The position numbers and the translations under genes are program-made. 64,000 nucleotides of DNA from Citrobacter koseri (lineage in GTDB: Bacteria; Pseudomonadota; Gammaproteobacteria; Enterobacterales; Enterobacteriaceae): the NCBI GenBank assembly GCA_900446925.1, contig UAVY01000001.1:186001-250000 (forward strand). Reading direction: 5' to 3'. The notes beneath the pieces are model-generated. The model saw only the letters and a program-made list of their open reading frames with translations. It did not search any database and was not told the DNA's origin. Below, piece after piece: positions 42,670 to 53,805 of the stretch (position 1 is the first letter of the stretch; the number at the start of each line of letters is the position of its first letter).

Positions 42670-43639
42670 TTAAAAATGCTGCGCTACCCGCGCAAGCCCT
42701 TCCGTTAACGTCGCCGCTTCTCCCGTAGCCACCAGGCAGCACGCCATCTGAATTTTCAGGGAAGCCGGTATCGGCTCGCTTCCCGCCAGGCAGCGCTCAA
42801 TCCAGCGGGCGGTGGTTTCCGGGTCTTTTGCCGCAGGCAGCGGCACCGGCTCGTCGGGCATCTCGCTCTGGCGATCCTGAAGCACCTGCACGCCGGAACG
42901 GTCGATCAGGCTGATTTGCGGGCAACGCTGTGGGATTGGCATACACCTCCCCTTCCGTGCCGTGCATCAGCAAACCGCGCCCGCCGATGTCGGCAAAAAA
43001 TTTCGCGACGCGCGGAACGTACTCCGGGTGCGAGACGCTGGACAACCGCAAGGCGGCATCTTCCGCAAACGGCGTCGCTAACTTCGCCAGCGTGTGCGCG
43101 CTGTTACGCACGCCCAGCCGCCAGCGCATTGCCAGCTGTTTTTCCAGCGGTGGACACAGCGTACCGACAGGAATAAACACCGGCTCGTGCCCATCCAGCT
43201 TCGCCTGAGCCTGACCGGCGTGCAGCGTCGGCGTAATCCCCATCAGTTCGAAAATGGTCTCCGTCAGTACGCGCGTCGGATCTTCGCTTACGCCATGTAC
43301 CACCACCGGAAAGCCCAGTTTATGCAGCAGAATCGCCAGCAACGGCGTCAGGTTCGCCTGTTTGCGCGCCCCGTTGTAGCTGGGGATGACAATCGGCATC
43401 GGTTTGGCGACCGGCGGCGTAAGCGTAATCGTGTGGTTTTGCATGGCTTCATAAAAGCCCAGCATCTCCGCTTCGCCTTCCCCTTTAATACGCAACGCGA
43501 TCAACACGCCGCCCATTTCCAGTTCGGGCACATCGCCATTCAACATATGGGTATACAGGCCGCGCGCGGTATCCTGATCCAGGTCGCGGGCATGATTTTT
43601 ACCTCGACCGACCTCTTTGATGATTTTGCGATAATCCAT
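42670..43639 (-). CDS. ybiB: Nucleic-acid-binding TrpD2-family protein YbiB (one frameshift)
   Basis: Resembles anthranilate phosphoribosyltransferase (TrpD) in fold but lacks its enzymatic role. E. coli YbiB binds nucleic acids without sequence preference and is in the LexA regulon. The N-terminal helical domain has IIKEVGRGKNHARDLDQDTA; the C-terminal nucleotide-like domain has IVIPSYNGARKQANLTPLLA and LMHGTEGEVYANP. One extra base near 42932 breaks NPQRCPQISLIDRSG. Start ATG 43639, corrected length 322 residues (E. coli 320). The adjacent E. coli gene ybiC (hcxB) is replaced here by a fimbrial operon. Confidence 0.9.
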
Positions 43640-43889
43640 GACATTCTCCACTGCGACATTTTTTTAACAATATAGCCCCTCTGGAGACCCGGCCGTTAGT
43701 TTTTTATCTCAGCCATCAATCACCTGTTTTTGTAGTAATTATTAAAACGCAAGCATTAGTTCAAATATTTGTGATTTTTATACACGATTCTAATCCGTAA
43801 ACAATCTGATTAAATATCCGGCGAAGAGTTATTGAGGGTCCACGGTGAAAACGTTCAGGCTGGTTTTCACCACTTATACACCAGGATTT

Positions 43890-44429
43890 ATGATGAACAA
43901 GGTTGCTTTAGGTTTATTCATCGCTGCAACAGTAGGATGTTCCGCATCCGCATTTGCGGCAACAAATGGCGAAGGTCAGATTAACTTTACGGGTGAAATC
44001 ATTGACTCCGCTTGTCAGGTCGTTAATGGGTTAAGTAACCCGCTAAATGTCGAGTTGGGCAGAGTGTCTAAAACCGTATTTTCTGGCGCAGGCTCTACCA
44101 GCACACCAACGAAATTCGATATTCAGCTAAAAGACTGCCCGGAAACGGTGACCTCTGCCGCCATTAATTTTGGCGGTACGCCGGATACGGATAACAGCAC
44201 GACCCTGGCATTAACGCCAGACACGGAGACGGCTACCGGTGTGGCAATTCAGTTGCTCGACTCGTCAGAGCAACCCGTCAGCTTATATACCCCTTCCCGT
44301 CAATATCCACTGACGGCAGGAAGCACGGTAAACGATCTGGAATTTGCAGCGCGTTATATTCAGACTCAGGCTGCCGTTACGGCCGGCCCGGCAAATTCCG
44401 TATCTACCTTTACCGTTATCTATAACTGA
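43890..44429 (+). CDS. Major fimbrial subunit, FimA-type pilin
   Basis: About 179 residues from ATG 43890 (43893 is an alternative). The signal peptide is followed by mature ATNGEGQINFTGEI, the pilin donor-strand region. A disulfide pair is visible at DSACQVV and LKDCPETV. The C-terminal beta-zipper ends with the penultimate tyrosine (STFTVIYN), recognised by the periplasmic chaperone. It is first in a five-gene chaperone-usher operon. A hairpin just after it should reduce read-through, so pilin is made in excess of the assembly proteins. The frame is intact. Confidence 0.9.
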   Translation: MMNKVALGLFIAATVGCSASAFAATNGEGQINFTGEIIDSACQVVNGLSNPLNVELGRVSKTVFSGAGSTSTPTKFDIQLKDCPETVTSAAINFGGTPDTDNSTTLALTPDTETATGVAIQLLDSSEQPVSLYTPSRQYPLTAGSTVNDLEFAARYIQTQAAVTAGPANSVSTFTVIYN

Positions 44430-44444
44430 TATTATCCATCCGAA

Positions 44445-44477
44445 GATATTAGCCCTTTCTTCAGGGCTAATATCTTT
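44445..44477 (+). terminator. Intercistronic hairpin after the major pilin
   Basis: 12-bp perfect arms GATATTAGCCCT and AGGGCTAATATC around TTCTTC, followed by TTTTATT. It acts as a partial terminator or mRNA stabiliser in the fimbrial operon. Confidence 0.85.
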
Positions 44478-44498
44478 TATTCATGCTGAGAAATATTT

Positions 44499-45173
44499 AT
44501 GCGTCACGGTTATTTACTGAGCACTCTTTTTCTGGTAGCAGCGACAGCGCATGCTGGCGTTATTATTAACGGCACCCGTCTTGTTTACCAGGGAGACAAA
44601 AAGGAATCCTCGCTTGGTCTTTCAAACCCAGATTCAACGGACTATCTGGTACAATCCTGGGTCGATTCCGGCAGTAAAAATCCGGGCAACACCCCCTTTC
44701 TGATTACGCCGCCGCTGTTTCGCCTGAATGCGAAAGAAGACAACGTTCTGCGGGTTATTCGCACAGGTGGCAATCTGCCCGAGGATCGTGAATCGCTGTA
44801 CTGGCTGAATATCAAGGCTATTCCATCCTCAAAACACGTTGAGGGGGTAAATACCCTGCAAATCGCGATCAACACGCGTATTAAATTATTGTATCGCCCA
44901 TCCTCCGTGAAAGGTAAGCCAGAAGAGGTTGCTGACAAACTGGAATGGTATCGTGAAGGTCACGATCTGGTCGTCAATAACCCGACGCCGTTTTATATGA
45001 ATTTCCAGAGCGTGATGATTAATGGTCATAAAATCAGTAAAGCGACCTGGGCAGTACCTGAAACGGCAACCCACATGGCTCTGCCCGCCAATACTGACGG
45101 TAACACCGTGACCTATTCCATTATTACTGATTACGGCAGCATCAGCCGAACCTGGTCTAAGCCTGTCCATTAA
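44499..45173 (+). CDS. Periplasmic fimbrial chaperone (PapD/FimC family)
   Basis: 224 residues with a signal peptide ending ATAHA. Two immunoglobulin-like domains: the first begins GVIINGTRLVYQGDKKESSL with NPDSTDYLVQSWVD, and carries the conserved TPPLFRLNAKEDNVLRVIRT (G1 strand) and RESLYWLNIKAIP. The second has RIKLLYRPSSV. It donates a strand to pilins in the periplasm and delivers them to the usher. The F1-G1 loop is short (FGS type). The frame is intact. Confidence 0.92.
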   Translation: MRHGYLLSTLFLVAATAHAGVIINGTRLVYQGDKKESSLGLSNPDSTDYLVQSWVDSGSKNPGNTPFLITPPLFRLNAKEDNVLRVIRTGGNLPEDRESLYWLNIKAIPSSKHVEGVNTLQIAINTRIKLLYRPSSVKGKPEEVADKLEWYREGHDLVVNNPTPFYMNFQSVMINGHKISKATWAVPETATHMALPANTDGNTVTYSIITDYGSISRTWSKPVH

Positions 45174-45203
45174 GATAACGGCGCACAGGCAACTAAAATA
45201 ATC

Positions 45204-47756
45204 ATGTACCGCGATAAAAAGCCATTTTCCTGCAAATTATTCACACTGCTGCCCCTGTTATGTGGCCTGGCAGTGTTCTGTTTTGCGCAGCAAACGCGGG
45301 CAGATGATTATTTTAACCCGGCGCTCCTGGATATTGATAATCCCCGACAGGAAAAAACCGATTTATCGGTATATGAAAAAGGTCCAGGACAAGCACCAGG
45401 AAAATACCAGGTATCAATCTTTATTGATAATAATAAAGTCGACACCCGCGATGTCACATTTAAATTACAGAAAGATGTTAAGGGCAACCGTTCACTCCAG
45501 CCCTGTTTCAGCCTGGATGATTTAAAGAGTCTCGGCATTAAAACGAAGGCGTTTCCGAGGCTCATGGCACAAGGAAAATGCGCAGATTTAAGCGCCATTC
45601 CCGCCGCCTCCGCCACGTTTCGCGTGCGCAACCAGCAGCTATTGCTCAGTATTCCCCAGTCAGCGCTGGGCCAGATTCCGCGCGGTTATATCGACCCAAA
45701 AACGTTCGATGAAGGCATTACCGCCGGTCTACTGAACTACAGCGCCAACGCCAGTCAGAGCGACGCCCGCCGACAGGGTGAACAGGATAATAGCAGCCAG
45801 TATGTCAACCTGCGTCCCGGGTTCAACATCGGCGGCCTGGCGCGTGCGCAATTACTCAACCTGGAATCGTAACATCACGGGCCATGACGAACAGCAGAAA
45901 TTCTCGTCTGTTTATACCTACGCGCAGCGCGATATCGTGGCGATGAAAAAGCGATCTCACGGTAGGGCAAAAGCACCTCTCCGGCGGACGTGTTCGACAG
46001 CGTGCCTTATACCGGCATACAACTCAATTCCGACAGCGACATGCTGCCGGATAGCGAAAAAAGGCTATGCGCCGATTATCCGTGGCACCGCACACAGTAA
46101 CGCCCTGGTGATGGTTCGTCAGAACGGCTACGTCATTTATCAGAACACCGTAGCGCCCAGGCGCATTTGAAATTAACGATCTCTACCCGACGGGCAGCAG
46201 CGGCGACTTGCAGGTCACCGTCAAAGAGACGGACGGCAGCGAAAGCCATTTCGTGGTGCCCTATGCCTCCGTACCCGTGTTGCAGCGTGAAAAAAATCTG
46301 CGCTACAGCGTAACTGCCGGTCGCTATCGCGCCTATGACAAAGACGTCGAGCAAACTCCATTTGCTCAGGGGAGCGCAATCTATGGCCTACCTTATAGTT
46401 TTACCGCCTATGGCGGCGTACAGCAAAGCCGCCATTACCAAGTCGCAGGCGATTCGGCACCGGGAAAAACCTGGGGGATTTAGGCGCGTTTTCTGTCGAC
46501 GTCACGCGGGCCAAAGCATTGCTGAAACAGCAGCAGGCCAGCACGGGGCAGTCATGGCGCGTGCGTTACAGCAAAGATTTTGCAGGCGCAGGCACCAACT
46601 TTTCCCTGGCCGGGTATCGCTATAACAGTAAGGGTTTTTACACCCTGGAAGACACAATGGAGTCCTATACCCGCGCCAGCGACTGGTCCGCCCCGCAGCA
46701 GCGCCGCGCGCGTACCGAAGCCACTGTCGATCAGACGCTCGGCGAAAGCTGGGGGGTCTTTTACGCTGAGTCTGGTCAAAGAGACCTACTGGAGCCAGCG
46801 CCAGGATATGACCTCCATGAGCCTCAGCTACAACAACAGCTGGCATGGCGTGAGCTATAGCCTGAGTTACAGCATGAACAAAAACACCAGCGACAGCGAT
46901 GAAAACGGTGAGTCCGTTACCCATGACAACCAGTTCGCGCTGAGCGTTTCGGTTCCACTCGACCACTGGATGCACAACACCTGGGCGACGTACAACCTGA
47001 ACAACAGTCAAGACGGCGCCACGCAAAACATTGGCCTTAACGGTACTGCTCTGGCCGAAGACAACCTGAACTGGAATATCCAGGAAGGCGTGAGCAATAC
47101 CGGAAGCGGCAACTCAACCAGTATGAATGCCGATTACAAAGGAACCTATGGCGAAGTGAGCGGCGGCGTCAGCCAGGACAGCCATCAACGGAGCGTTAAT
47201 ATGGGTCTGCAAGGCGGCGTTGTGGCGCACGCCAACGGCATCACTCTGACGCAACCGCTCGGTGAAACCATCGCGCTGGGTGAAAGCACCGGGAACACAT
47301 AGCACACACATTACCAATCAGACCGGCGTCAAAACCGATTTTCGCGGCTATACCGTTGTGCCATTTGTATCAGCCTACCGCCACAACACGATTGCCCTGG
47401 ACACAGAAACACTGCCAGACGATGCCGACGTAACCCATGCCGCGCGAATAGTAACCCCAACGCGCGGCGCGGTAGTCCGCGCCAGTTTTAACACCCGCGT
47501 GGGCAGCAGGGTTTTAATGATGCTCACGCAAAACGGTAAGCCGTTGCCCTTTGGCGCAACCGTCACCACCGACGATAAAGACAGCGAGTTTATTGTTGGC
47601 AACGGCGGTCAGACTTATCTCTCCGGTTTACCTCAGCACGGAACGCTCTTCGTGTCGTGGGGTCAGGATGCCAGCGAACACTGCGTCGCAGAGTACACGC
47701 TAACGGATGAGAGACATAAAACCAGCATCATTAACGCTGCCGCGCAGTGTCATTGA
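45204..47756 (+). CDS. Fimbrial outer-membrane usher (PapC/FimD family), about eight frameshifts
   Basis: Outer-membrane pore that assembles the pilus, about 848 residues after correction. Signal peptide ending QQTRA; the N-terminal domain starts DDYFNPALLDIDNP; then RPGFNIGAWRVRNYSTWN, DMLPDSEKGYAPIIRGTA, VAPGAFEINDLYPTGSSGDL, TGKNLGDLGAFSVDVT, YSMNKNTSD and the C-terminal VVPFVSAYRHNTIALDTETL and GGQTYLSGLPQHG. Extra bases are near 45834, 45948, 45970, 46060, 46156, 46754 and 47280, and one missing near 46453. Every family block is present in order, so I read it as one intact usher with sequence errors. Confidence 0.87.
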
Positions 47757-47778
47757 TTCACCATGCAGACTCAACATT

Positions 47779-48768
47779 ATGCAAATGATTAAACAGTGTT
47801 TTTTCCTCCTGATTTTGGCCAGCGCAGCCTTGTTTATGCCGCATGCAAAGGCGGCCTGCACAACGCCGGATATGCCCAAAATGATCAACGTGGCATCTGT
47901 TTCCGTACCGACGACGCTGGCGATTGGTGAGACCATTCCAGGAACAGAGCAAACCGTACACGTTGCCGGACAGTGCGATCAAAGTATTGATAGCGGTCTG
48001 GAAATTGTCTCCTGCTATTACGGAACAGGCGCTGAGATACCAGGCCTGAAAGGAGTGTACGACTCCGGGGTGCCCGGCGTTGGCATCGCGCTGATGAACG
48101 AGCAAGGCCAGCGGATCAGCGGCGCAGGCGGCGTACAGTGCGATTCACGCGGCACGCCGATCGGTTATGTATCCAGCGATGGGCAGCAGTCATTTAACTT
48201 CAACGTCACGCTTGAGCTGGTGAAAACCGGCAGTGACGTGACCTCCGGTACACTGGTGCAGGCGCAAACAGAGTTTGGGATTGGCGTGTTTGGTCACGAA
48301 GGTATCGGGAGTCCTAACCACATTGCCTATGCCGGCAATGTGGATCTCGAAACCGTAACCTGCTCCGTGTTACCGAAAAACCTGACCGTCAATCTGGGCG
48401 ACTTTCCGATCAGTGATTTTATGGGAGTAGGCACCCTCTCGATGCCAGCACAGAATTTTAACGTTACGGTCAATTGTAATTCCACCGTACAGCCTGAAGT
48501 GAAGATCACCAGTGCGAATGGCTACGAATCGGGTTTTGCCGGCGTGATGAAACTGACTCAGCAAAGCGGGATGGCGACCGGCGTCGGCGTCAGAATGCTG
48601 TTTGATGGCAATATCGCCACCTTCGACAACTACGTCAACACGCAAAGCGAGGCAAAAGCCAACGAAACGCTGGATATTCCGTTCCAGGTCCGCTATGAGC
48701 AAATCAGCGACGACGTTACACCAGGCCCGGCAAATACCGTCGCCACGATTACGCTGGCCTATAAGTGA
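47779..48768 (+). CDS. Two-domain fimbrial tip adhesin
   Basis: 329 residues. Signal peptide ending PHAKA. It is about twice the size of a pilin: an N-terminal domain with four cysteines (ACTTPD, GQCDQS, IVSCYYG, VQCDSRG) probably binds the receptor, and a pilin domain from about residue 195 (VTCSVLPKNLTVNLGDFPIS) ends with a penultimate-tyrosine zipper (ATITLAYK). This is the FimH-like layout, but I do not recognise the lectin domain, so specificity is unknown. The frame is intact. It starts 22 bases after the usher stop. Confidence 0.8.
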   Translation: MQMIKQCFFLLILASAALFMPHAKAACTTPDMPKMINVASVSVPTTLAIGETIPGTEQTVHVAGQCDQSIDSGLEIVSCYYGTGAEIPGLKGVYDSGVPGVGIALMNEQGQRISGAGGVQCDSRGTPIGYVSSDGQQSFNFNVTLELVKTGSDVTSGTLVQAQTEFGIGVFGHEGIGSPNHIAYAGNVDLETVTCSVLPKNLTVNLGDFPISDFMGVGTLSMPAQNFNVTVNCNSTVQPEVKITSANGYESGFAGVMKLTQQSGMATGVGVRMLFDGNIATFDNYVNTQSEAKANETLDIPFQVRYEQISDDVTPGPANTVATITLAYK

Positions 48769-48773
48769 TCGCG

Positions 48774-49278
48774 ATGAAAAAAATTATTTTCTTACTCACC
48801 GCAGGTCTGATGACGTATGCCTGCGCAGATGATATCCAGGTGCAAATGGTGGGTAATATCTATGCCAACACCTGCTCCGTGGACAGCGCCCAGTAAAGAT
48901 TTAACCGTCGATTTGGGGCAGGCGTCATCGAGTGATTTCAAAGACGTAGGCGATACCGGCGAATGGAAAGCGTTTTCCCTGAAAGTAACGCATTGCCCAA
49001 AAACACTCACGCTGGCCAACGCGTTTTTTTACGGACAGGCCGATAGCGTACACCCGACCAAATTTGCCAACAGCGGCAGCGCGAAAGGGCTTGCGCTGGA
49101 GCTGGCCGATCGGCAGGACAATATTCTCATCGCCCCGCAGGCAAGCTTTAATGTGCTGATCAACCAAAGCGATCACACGGCCACTTTCCCGTTAGCCGCC
49201 CGCTATTACGCCACGTCCATGCCCGTCAGCGCGGGCTCGTTCGATAGTGTCATACAGGTCACGTTTACCTATCAGTAG
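48774..49278 (+). CDS. Minor fimbrial subunit (one frameshift)
   Basis: Pilin-fold protein, 167 residues after correction. Signal peptide ending TYACA; mature start DDIQVQMVGNIYANTCSVD. The extra C near 48893 creates a stop after VDSAQ, where SASKDLTVDLGQ is expected. It has the usual disulfide (NTCSV with THCPKT) and ends VIQVTFTYQ. It is last in the operon and overlaps the 3' end of dinG on the other strand by 14 bases. Confidence 0.85.
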
Positions 49279-51445
49279 GAGCGCGCCCCTTCGCACGGAT
49301 GCTTTTTTTACGCCCGGCAACCACTTTTGTCGGGCGTTTTTTTACCTCCGGCACTTCCGGGCGTTCAATCGGAAATACCGGGAGCGCATTCAGCAAACGT
49401 TGCCCGTAGCTTTTGGTTAACAGACGCTTGTCGTAAATCACCACCTCTCCCCAGCAGCCGTGGCTACGAATCAAACGGCCCACCTGCTGGATCAGGTTAA
49501 ACGACGCGCTTGGCAGGCTCTGCACTTCAAACGGGTAGCGATTCAGGCTTTTCAGCCACTCGCCTTCGGTGATCACCACCGGGCTGTCGATGGGAGGAAA
49601 CGCAATCTTGTGAATATGTACCTGAGTCAGCAGGTCGCCTTTCAGATCCAACCCCTCGGCAAAAGATTGCAGGCCAATCAGCACGCTGCGCTCGCCGTTC
49701 GCCACCCGCTTACGGTGCAGTTCCACCAGGCGATAGCGCGGCTGATCGCCCTGAACCAGCAGCAAAAGACGCAAATCGGTCACATGCTCCAGAAAGCGCT
49801 GCATCGCCCGTCCGCTGGCAAACAAAACCAGCATGCCGTGGTGTTTTTTGCTTTCCAGCGCCTGACGGAAATAGGCCGCCATCTCCGCAATATGCTGCTC
49901 TTCGTTATCAATCAACGGTTCATAGCGCATCTGCGGAATAACAATTTTACCCTGCTCCACATGATTAAAGGGGAGTCCAGCGCCACAAAGCGATCGCCCG
50001 CTTTCTCCTTCAGGCCGCTCATCTCCTGCAAGCGCGAGAAGCTGTTAAGCGAACGCAGGGTCGCCGACGTTACAATAATATGCGGCACGCTGCGCCAGAG
50101 CAGCCTTTCAAGCTGATCGCTGACGCGAATGCCCACACAGTGGAACCAGACGTGTATCTGCCCATCACGCGCCTCCCGCGTGGCCCACTTCGAGACCGGC
50201 GCACCGGAAGACTGCGCCAGCGACGCCAGCCGCCAGAGCTTGCTTTGCGCCTCAAACATGCCCAGCGCGCGGTTCATCTGCAAAATCACCCCGGTGCAGG
50301 CGCACAATATCGTGCGAGCCGGTTTTCTCGCTGAGATCGTTAAGGAACAGCTCCGCCAGCCCACGCAGCATTTCCGTCAGCTTCGCCAGTCGCTGGCAGA
50401 TCGCCATGATCTCATCCGGTAACTCGCCCATCGCAAAGCGGTGCTCAGCGTCCTGCGTCGCGGGCATATACAGATTCAGGATGTTGTTGAGCGAGGCAAT
50501 CAGCTCGTACAACTCTTCGCAGTGCGCATTCAGGCGCTCAGGATTCGCCAGCGGCGGCGTGGTTTTCGGGCGGAACTGTTCCAGGCAGGTCGCCACCAGC
50601 TTAGTGAACAGATCCAGTTGCAGGCGATACCAGGGGGCGGAGATCTCAGCGCTCATCTCCAACGCGTCCGCGCGCGACATCCGGCAGATGGTGGCCTTCG
50701 TCCAGCACCAGCAGAAGATTTTTCGGCTCCGGCAGCACCGCTTCGCTCTCCATCGCCGCCATCACCAGCGCATGGTTCGCCACCACCACTTCAGCTTCCT
50801 GGATTTCCCGTCGGGCGACAAAAAAAAGGGCATTCGCGGTAGTAATGGCAATTGCGGTTCAGGCAGCTGGCTTTATCGGTGCTCAGGCGCTTCCAGAGCA
50901 CGTCGTCAATGGCGATATCGGTATGGATCGCGCAACCCGTCCCACTTGTAGCTGTCAAGATCGCCCTTTAGCCTGGCGCAGCGCTTTTGCTCTTCCTGGT
51001 TATTCGGCGTCAGTTCGTCATCCAGAAACGCGAGCAGATCCTGTTGATTCGGTTCGCTGCTGGCCAGCGCCGCCAGATTACGCGGGCAAACGTAGCGCCC
51101 ACGACCAAACGCGGCGGTAAACCGCAAGTCAGGAATGATTTTGCGCAGCAGCGGGAGATCTTTGCTGTAGATCTGATCCTGCAACGCCACGTTGGCGGTG
51201 CTCACCACCAGCGTTTTTTGTTCTTCGCGGGCGATGGCGATACCGGGAATAAGGTAAGAGAGGGTTTTCCCGACCCCGGTCGGCGCCTCAATCGCCAGAT
51301 GACGCCCTTCTTCACCCGCCAGCGTTTTGGCGACATCGGCAATCATCTGCCGCTGCGGCGCACGGGGGATAAAGTCGGGGATCTGCTCCTGAAGCGCCTT
51401 ATACCAGGCGGCGATTTGCGCTTTAAGCGCAGCGGTCAATGCCAT
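49265..51445 (-). CDS. dinG: ATP-dependent DNA helicase DinG (five frameshifts)
   Basis: XPD-like iron-sulfur superfamily 2 helicase (5' to 3') that resolves R-loops and D-loops; SOS-induced. Walker A is APTGVGKT, Walker B is VLDEGHH. The cluster cysteines are visible at GRYVCPRN and in SCLNRNCHYYREC. Motif VI is QQVGRLIRS. Extra bases lie near 50928, 50825, 50674 and 50297, and one is missing near 49973. Corrected length is about 725 residues, a little longer than the E. coli 716; the lysine-rich tail differs, and its last codons overlap the fimbrial operon. ATG 51445 gives MALTAALKAQIAAWYKALQE. Confidence 0.92.
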
Positions 51446-51461
51446 GAGAAAACCTGAAATA

Positions 51462-51473
51462 CTGTATAAACAG
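51462..51473. promoter_or_regulatory. Non-canonical LexA box before dinG
   Basis: CTGTATAAACAG (reverse CTGTTTATACAG), a dyad with a four-base spacer, lies 17 bp upstream of the dinG start. The same shortened LexA box is known for E. coli dinG. Confidence 0.7.
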
Positions 51474-51540
51474 CCACTATTGTGGCACTTTCTGGCGCGG
51501 GTCGCAAAAAGAAAAGCCCGACCTTTCGGCCGGCTCGCAA

Positions 51541-52894
51541 TTAATCCGCCAGTCTGCGCGGGCGGCGCGGCGGACGCGGTTTATCGCCGCCTGGCTTACC
51601 TTCTCCGCTGCGCGGTTTGGCTTTCGGCGCCCCGCCATCATTGCGACGCGGTTGCTGGGCACGGCCTGCTCCGCCCTGTCCCTGACCTCGGCCGCGACCA
51701 CCGCCGCCACGCTGCTGCTGGCGACCGTTCTGAATCGGCTCCGCTTTAATTGACGGGTCCGGTTCATAACCCGGCGTGGTGATGCGCGGGATCTCTTTTT
51801 TCAGCAGCTTCTCGATATCGCGTAGCAGTTTGTGTTCATCAACGCAGACCAGCGATAACGCTTCGCCGGTCGCGGCGGCACGACCGGTACGGCCGATACG
51901 GTGAACGTAATCTTCCGGGACGTTTGGCAGCTCATAGTTCACCACATGCGGCAGCTCTTCGATATCCAGCCCGCGCGCCGCGATGTCGGTCGCCACCAGG
52001 ACGCGGATATCGCCGGATTTGAAATCAGCCAGTGCGCGGGTACGCGCGCCCTGAGATTTATTACCGTGGATCGCCGCACTGCGAATGCCGTCTTTATTCA
52101 GCTGTTCCGCCAGATGGTTGGCGCCGTGTTTGGTACGGGTAAAGACCAGCACCTGCTGCCAGTTGCCCTTGCCAATCATCTGCGACAACAGTTCGCGCTT
52201 GCGTTTTTTATCCACGAAATGAACGTGCTGGGTCACCTGCTCAGAAGCGGTATTACGGCGCGCCACTTCAATTTCCAGCGGGTTATGTAACAGCTTTTCA
52301 GCAAGCGCTTTAATGTCATCGGAGAATGTGGCGGAGAACAGCAGGTTCTGGCGTTTCGGCGGCAGTTTTGCCAGCACGCGGCGAATATCGTGGATAAAGC
52401 CCATGTCGAGCATACGGTCAGCTTCATCCAGCACCAGAATCTCAATCTGATCCAGCTTCACCGCGTTTTGATGTTCCAGGTCGAGCAAACGCCCCGGCGT
52501 TGCCACCAGCACGTCAACGCCGCCGCGCAGTTTCATCATCTGCGGGTTAATGCTGACGCCGCCAAACACGACCAGAGAGCGAATATTCAGGTATTTACTG
52601 TAATCCCGGACGTTCTCGCCAATTTGCGCCGCCAGCTCACGGGTCGGCGTCAGAATCAACGCGCGTACCGGGCGACGGCCCTTCGCGTGCGGCTGCTGCG
52701 TGATCAGATGTTGTAACAGCGGCAGCGTAAAACCGGCTGTTTTACCCGTCCCCGTCTGGGCGCTGGCCATCCAGGTCGCGGCCTTCCAGCACCGCAGGGA
52801 TCGCCTGCTGCTGAATAGGGGTAGGTTCACGGTAACCCTGCTCGGCAATCGCGCGCAAAATATCAGGATTCAACCCAAGGGAATCAAAAGACAT
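51541..52894 (-). CDS. rhlE: DEAD-box RNA helicase RhlE (one frameshift)
   Basis: RNA helicase involved in ribosome assembly and RNA turnover. Q-motif region [19 protein letters not shown], Walker [15 protein letters not shown] box [14 protein letters not shown] motif [11 protein letters not shown], motif [12 protein letters not shown] basic, glycine-rich C-terminal tail ([17 protein letters not shown]) follows. Start ATG 52894 gives [20 protein letters not shown]. One extra base near 52768 breaks GRDLMASAQTG. Corrected length is 450 residues. An imperfect hairpin (GCCGGCC / GGTCGGGC) at about 51511-51537 follows the gene. Confidence 0.93.
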
Positions 52895-53087
52895 AACTAC
52901 TCCGAACCGCCCCGACCGTTACCGGTGTAGTTTTCAGGGAGATACTCACAAGAGGGATGACAAAAACCACAATGTCCATGAAGGGGCGGAGTGTAGCAGT
53001 TTTTGTGACATACCGCATAAATTATCCCCGTGACTGGAAAAAACAAAATAAACCACCACACTGGACAAGAACAATTATCGGTCATAA

Positions 53088-53111
53088 TCTTAATCAATCG
53101 ATTGATTAAGA
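53088..53111. promoter_or_regulatory. 24-bp palindrome before cecR, probable autoregulatory operator
   Basis: Perfect dyad with half-site TCTTAATCAATC and its reverse complement, starting 14 bp before the cecR ATG. TetR-type repressors typically bind such sites in their own promoter. Confidence 0.75.
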
Positions 53112-53124
53112 ATTAGGTTGCGCG

Positions 53125-53805
53125 ATGAATACCCCAAACCATGACGACGAAAGGCGAACAGGCCCAAAAGCCAGCTTATCGCCGCTGCGCTGGCGCAGTT
53201 TGGCGAATACGGCCTCCATGCCACCACGCGCGATATTGCCGCCCAGGCCGGACAAAATATCGCCGCCATCACTTACTACTTTGGCTCCAAAGAGGATTTA
53301 TACCTCGCCTGCGCCCAGTGGATAGCCGATTTCATCGGCACCCAGTTTCACCCCTCATGCCGAGGAAGCGGAACGACTGTTCGCCCAGCCGCAGCCCGAT
53401 CGCGCCGCAATGCGCGAGCGATCCTGCGCGCCTGCAAAAATATGATCATGCTGTTAACCCAGGACGACACGGTCAACCTGAGCAAATTTATTTCGCGCGA
53501 ACAGCTCTCCCCGACGGCGGCTTACCAAACGGGTGCACGATCAGGTTCTCAACCCCCTTCACACGCATCTGACGCGCCTGATTGCAGGGTATACCGGCCG
53601 CGATCCGGGAGATACGCAAACCATTCTCCACACGCACGCGCTGCTGGGCGAAGTGCTGGCCTTCCGCCTGGGAAAAGAAACCATTTTGCTGCGTACCGGC
53701 TGGTCAACGTTTGATGAAGAGAAAACAGAACAGATTTACCAGACGATCACCTGTCATATCGATCTCATTCTGCAAGGCTTAACGCAAAGGAGTCAGGAGC
53801 AATGA
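53125..53805 (+). CDS. cecR: TetR-family regulator CecR (YbiH), five frameshifts
   Basis: Controls the ybhGFSR efflux genes and rhlE in E. coli and affects sensitivity to cefoperazone and chloramphenicol. The N-terminal helix-turn-helix reads, after correction, [13 protein letters not shown] then [20 protein letters not shown]. The ligand domain contains [17 protein letters not shown] and [20 protein letters not shown]. Extra bases are near 53137, 53164, 53353 and 53528, and one is missing near 53420. Corrected length is about 225 residues (E. coli 223). The stop overlaps the ybhG start (ATGA), so it heads the operon. Confidence 0.9.

Noticed and set aside
42670..43639. Anthranilate phosphoribosyltransferase (TrpD)
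   Set aside because: Fold similarity only; this is the TrpD2/YbiB branch, which in E. coli binds nucleic acid, and no trp genes are nearby.
45204..47756. Programmed frameshifting or a set of split usher genes
   Set aside because: About eight shifts at unrelated short runs, with the same type of shift in neighbouring unrelated genes, fit sequence error and not a recoding signal.
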